Source: an uncultured Alphaproteobacteria bacterium
GTDB taxonomy: Bacteria; Pseudomonadota; Alphaproteobacteria; Rhizobiales; Pleomorphomonadaceae
NCBI GenBank assembly: GCA_937900425.1
Contig: CALCDT010000236.1
Location: 1-7,488, forward strand
Length of the DNA: 7,488 nucleotides
Direction of reading: 5' to 3'
Numbering within the stretch: position 1 is the first letter of the stretch; each line of letters opens with the position of its first letter. Positions 5,696-7,488 of the stretch are shown here, piece after piece. The notes under the pieces were generated by a model, which did no database searches, was not told where the DNA came from, and saw nothing but the letters and a program-made list of their open reading frames with translations. Made by a program: the position numbers and the translations under genes.

Positions 5696-6592
5696 TCAGG
5701 CGACGCGCGCTCCCGGAGCGACCTTGATCGCGGCCATCTCCTCGAGCTGCGCGATGGCGGCGTCGAGCTGCGGGAACGCGTTGCGCCAGTAGCGATACAT
5801 GTTGGCGAGGTTCCGGCAGGACTCCGGCACCTGATCGAGGGGCAGATAGCCCCCGGTGACGGCCCGCCGGAGCACCGTCTCGTGATAGGTGATGCAGTAG
5901 ATGAAGTTCGGATTGGTCGCCGGATTGGACGTCGAGTTGTCGTGCTGGCGGAAGTAGGACAGCGTCGCCGGGTGCGCCACGAAGGCGCCGCGCTCGGCGA
6001 GATCGAGCCAGGCGGCGAGGTCGGGCAGCAGGAGATCGTCCGTCGCGAAGAAGCGGAATCGGCCGCTCTCGTCGTAGCAGTCGGCGCGCCGGAACATCGC
6101 CGTCGTGAACTCTCCGACATAGTTGTGATGGCCGAGTGCGGTCAGGCGGATGAACTCCGGCCCGGCGATCGTCTTCAGGCCGCCGGCGACCTGAAAGTAG
6201 TTCGCATGGTGGGTGACGCGGTTGGCTCCGTCGATGAAGTCGCGCGGCGAGAACGCCATGCGGGTGTTCTGGTGCCGCGTCGACTCCAGCGCATCGAGGA
6301 GATACTGGACGCAGAACGGGCTGAGGAGATCGTCGTCGAACAGGAACTTGATGTATTCCCCTTCGGACACCTCGACGCAGCGGATCAGATTGGAAAGCAC
6401 GCCGGGGCTCGGATTGCGCGTATAGCGCACGAAAGCGGAATATTTCTCGACGATCCGCTCGATGGCGTCCGTCGGGCAGTCGTCGGAGATGACGATCTCG
6501 ACGTCCTGATAGGTCTGCGCCAGCGCGCTGCGCAGGGCGAGCTCGAAGTGGTCGGGCTTGTAGGACGGGATGCAGATCGAGACGCGCGGCAT
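5696..6592 (-). CDS. Family 2 glycosyltransferase (GT-A fold)
   Basis: This 298-residue protein transfers a sugar from a nucleotide-sugar donor to a growing glycan or lipid-linked acceptor, probably at the inner face of the membrane. It has the GT2 start VSICIPSYKP (4-13), the donor-binding ISDDCPTD (35-42), and the metal-binding triple aspartate in FLFDDDLL (83-90). A second acidic motif, FATDDLLLPD (182-191), occupies the region where the catalytic base is usual. RQHDNSTSN (215-223) matches the Arg/His/Ser signature late in many GT2 enzymes. No membrane helix is visible. The start is set by the conserved N-terminus; a modest GGAA-type ribosome binding site precedes it. The linkage and sugar cannot be predicted. 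Confidence 0.92.
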   Translation of the reverse strand: MPRVSICIPSYKPDHFELALRSALAQTYQDVEIVISDDCPTDAIERIVEKYSAFVRYTRNPSPGVLSNLIRCVEVSEGEYIKFLFDDDLLSPFCVQYLLDALESTRHQNTRMAFSPRDFIDGANRVTHHANYFQVAGGLKTIAGPEFIRLTALGHHNYVGEFTTAMFRRADCYDESGRFRFFATDDLLLPDLAAWLDLAERGAFVAHPATLSYFRQHDNSTSNPATNPNFIYCITYHETVLRRAVTGGYLPLDQVPESCRNLANMYRYWRNAFPQLDAAIAQLEEMAAIKVAPGARVA

Positions 6593-6616
6593 TCTGTTTC
6601 CATTCGGTAGCCGGAG

Positions 6617-6632
6617 CCGGCGCTGACGCCGG
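6617..6632 (-). repeat. Perfect GC-rich hairpin between the GNAT and glycosyltransferase genes
   Basis: CCGGCG (6617-6622) and CGCCGG (6627-6632) form a perfect six-base-pair stem with a four-base loop. It lies within the 48-base gap, 24 bases before the glycosyltransferase ATG. There is no following T tract in the leftward direction, so full termination is unlikely. A role in message stability or partial attenuation is possible. Confidence 0.45.
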
Positions 6633-6640
6633 GCGTCCGA

Positions 6641-7488
6641 TCAGGCGGCCCGCTCCACCGCGCCGGCGACAGGCGCCCGGTAGGCCGGGAAGAAGGTCGC
6701 TCCCGAGGTTCCGCGGGCCGCGGCCAGCGCCTCGTAGCGCGTGCGATCGAGCACCTTGCCGCAGAGCCAGGCCGGACGAGTGTCCGTCGACCAGCCGCTC
6801 TTGAAGCGATGGAGGCCGTTCTCGGGGTCGTCGCCGGTGCCGGGCGTGCCACCGTAGTCCAGCCAGTCGACGCGTCCGCGGAAGTACTCGATCGCCGCAT
6901 GGTAGAGACCGAACCCGGCCCGCTTGGCGAAGCCGCGGTCGTTCTGGGCGTGCAGGTGGTTGTAGGCGACCTCGCCCATCTCGTACCAGATGCCGGCCCC
7001 CACCGGCCCCTCGTCGTCACGCGCCTCGAAGACGACCGCGCCCGGGATGGCGAACTGCCGGCGGACGATGTCGCGCGACAGCGTCGCGGGTCCCTCGATC
7101 TCCCGTCGGACGATCAGGTCCTCGTAGAAGCTCCAGAAGGTGTCGGCGTAGCCGGGCACGTCCTCGACGCGGGAGAAGCGCAGATCCTTCAGGGCGCGAC
7201 GGACGCGGTAGCGATGGTACTTCGTCGCGATCTCGTCCCAGCCGCGGTCGAGCCGCGCCAGGAAGTGCGTCTTGAACGGGCTGACGACGTCGAAGCCGGC
7301 GAGCCGCTCGGGCACGTCCCGCTCGAAGGGATCGAGTACGAAGACGACGCTGATCGCGCCCTCCGCCGCGAGCGCCGCGCAGTCGTCGGCGACGGCGCCG
7401 ATGTTTTCGGCGAAGAAGAGCGGGTAGGGGCCGACGAGGTCGCGACCGCCGCCCTCGACCGCCCGCCACTGCAGCGAGCCGCCGGCGG
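6641..7488 (-). CDS. FemAB/BioF2-like GNAT acyltransferase, 5' end outside window
   Basis: At least 281 residues are visible. The frame stays open to the right edge, so the true start is outside; the GTG at 7315 lies inside a continuous conserved protein and should not be taken as the start. The part before it includes GPYPLFFAENIGAVADDC and VVFVLDPFERDVPERL. The PFKTHFLARLD stretch and YHRYRVRRALKD follow. The second GNAT half shows GAGIWYEMGEVAYNHLHAQN, GFGLYHAAIEYF, WLDYGGTPGTGDDPENGLHRFKSGW and a final conserved block. This pattern, with an H(L/A)-type strand, an aligned helix and a GL-xx-FK-SG motif, fits the BioF2-like/FemAB acetyltransferase fold. Such enzymes transfer acyl or aminoacyl groups, some onto peptidoglycan or polysaccharide precursors. 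Its donor here is unknown. Confidence 0.82.
   Translation of the reverse strand, partial: AGGSLQWRAVEGGGRDLVGPYPLFFAENIGAVADDCAALAAEGAISVVFVLDPFERDVPERLAGFDVVSPFKTHFLARLDRGWDEIATKYHRYRVRRALKDLRFSRVEDVPGYADTFWSFYEDLIVRREIEGPATLSRDIVRRQFAIPGAVVFEARDDEGPVGAGIWYEMGEVAYNHLHAQNDRGFAKRAGFGLYHAAIEYFRGRVDWLDYGGTPGTGDDPENGLHRFKSGWSTDTRPAWLCGKVLDRTRYEALAAARGTSGATFFPAYRAPVAGAVERAA

Noticed and set aside
4691..6610. A 639-codon open frame on the plus strand
   Set aside because: It lies opposite three well-supported minus-strand genes, and its protein is an Arg/Asp/Glu/Val-rich composition with no recognisable motif. Long antisense frames are expected in GC-rich coding DNA.
6641..7315. GTG at 7315 as the start of the GNAT-like gene
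   Set aside because: The same frame continues upstream to the window edge with convincing protein sequence, so the start would cut a domain.
1..7488. CRISPR array, tRNA, rRNA or insertion sequence
   Set aside because: No regularly spaced repeats, cloverleaf-like sequence, ribosomal RNA sequence, transposase motifs or terminal inverted repeats were seen.

Overview
The window looks like a GC-rich alphaproteobacterial chromosome segment, probably Hyphomicrobiales-like (inference). The reasons are strong G/C bias at third codon positions, a site matching the alphaproteobacterial general-stress (EcfG) promoter consensus, and the overall gene content. No tRNA, rRNA, CRISPR array or insertion sequence is visible.

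Left part (1-1502). Bases 1-108 may hold the start of a leftward gene that leaves the window (weak call). An unusually AT-rich island (about 183-232) lies upstream of it, with a small inverted repeat and a possible leftward promoter. Rightward, a GGAAC-N17-CGTT site at 284-309 precedes a two-gene unit: a 59-residue, two-helix membrane protein of the PLDc_N type (343-522) and a transglutaminase-like cysteine peptidase (519-1502). The two are joined by a stop/start overlap.

Right part (1581-7488). Seven genes run leftward as one apparent operon, and its promoter is outside the window. In transcription order they are: a FemAB/BioF2-like GNAT transferase (start cut off by the right edge), a family 2 glycosyltransferase, a class I SAM methyltransferase, an extended SDR (NAD-dependent epimerase-like), an ATP-grasp ligase, a calcineurin-like phosphoesterase and a zinc-ribbon SAM methyltransferase. 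The SDR, ATP-grasp and phosphoesterase genes overlap each other (4 and 23 bases). The other gaps are 27-109 bases and several carry GC-rich inverted repeats. The two transcription units converge across a 78-base gap (1503-1580).

The operon reads as part of a surface-glycan or glycoconjugate tailoring locus. The glycosyltransferase would build a sugar chain, the SDR and methyltransferases would modify sugar units, and the ATP-grasp and FemAB-like enzymes would form or transfer an acyl or aminoacyl group. The combination is more specific than a generic O-antigen cluster, but the substrate cannot be read from the sequence. No gene symbol is assigned because none of these proteins is recognisable as a named characterised enzyme.
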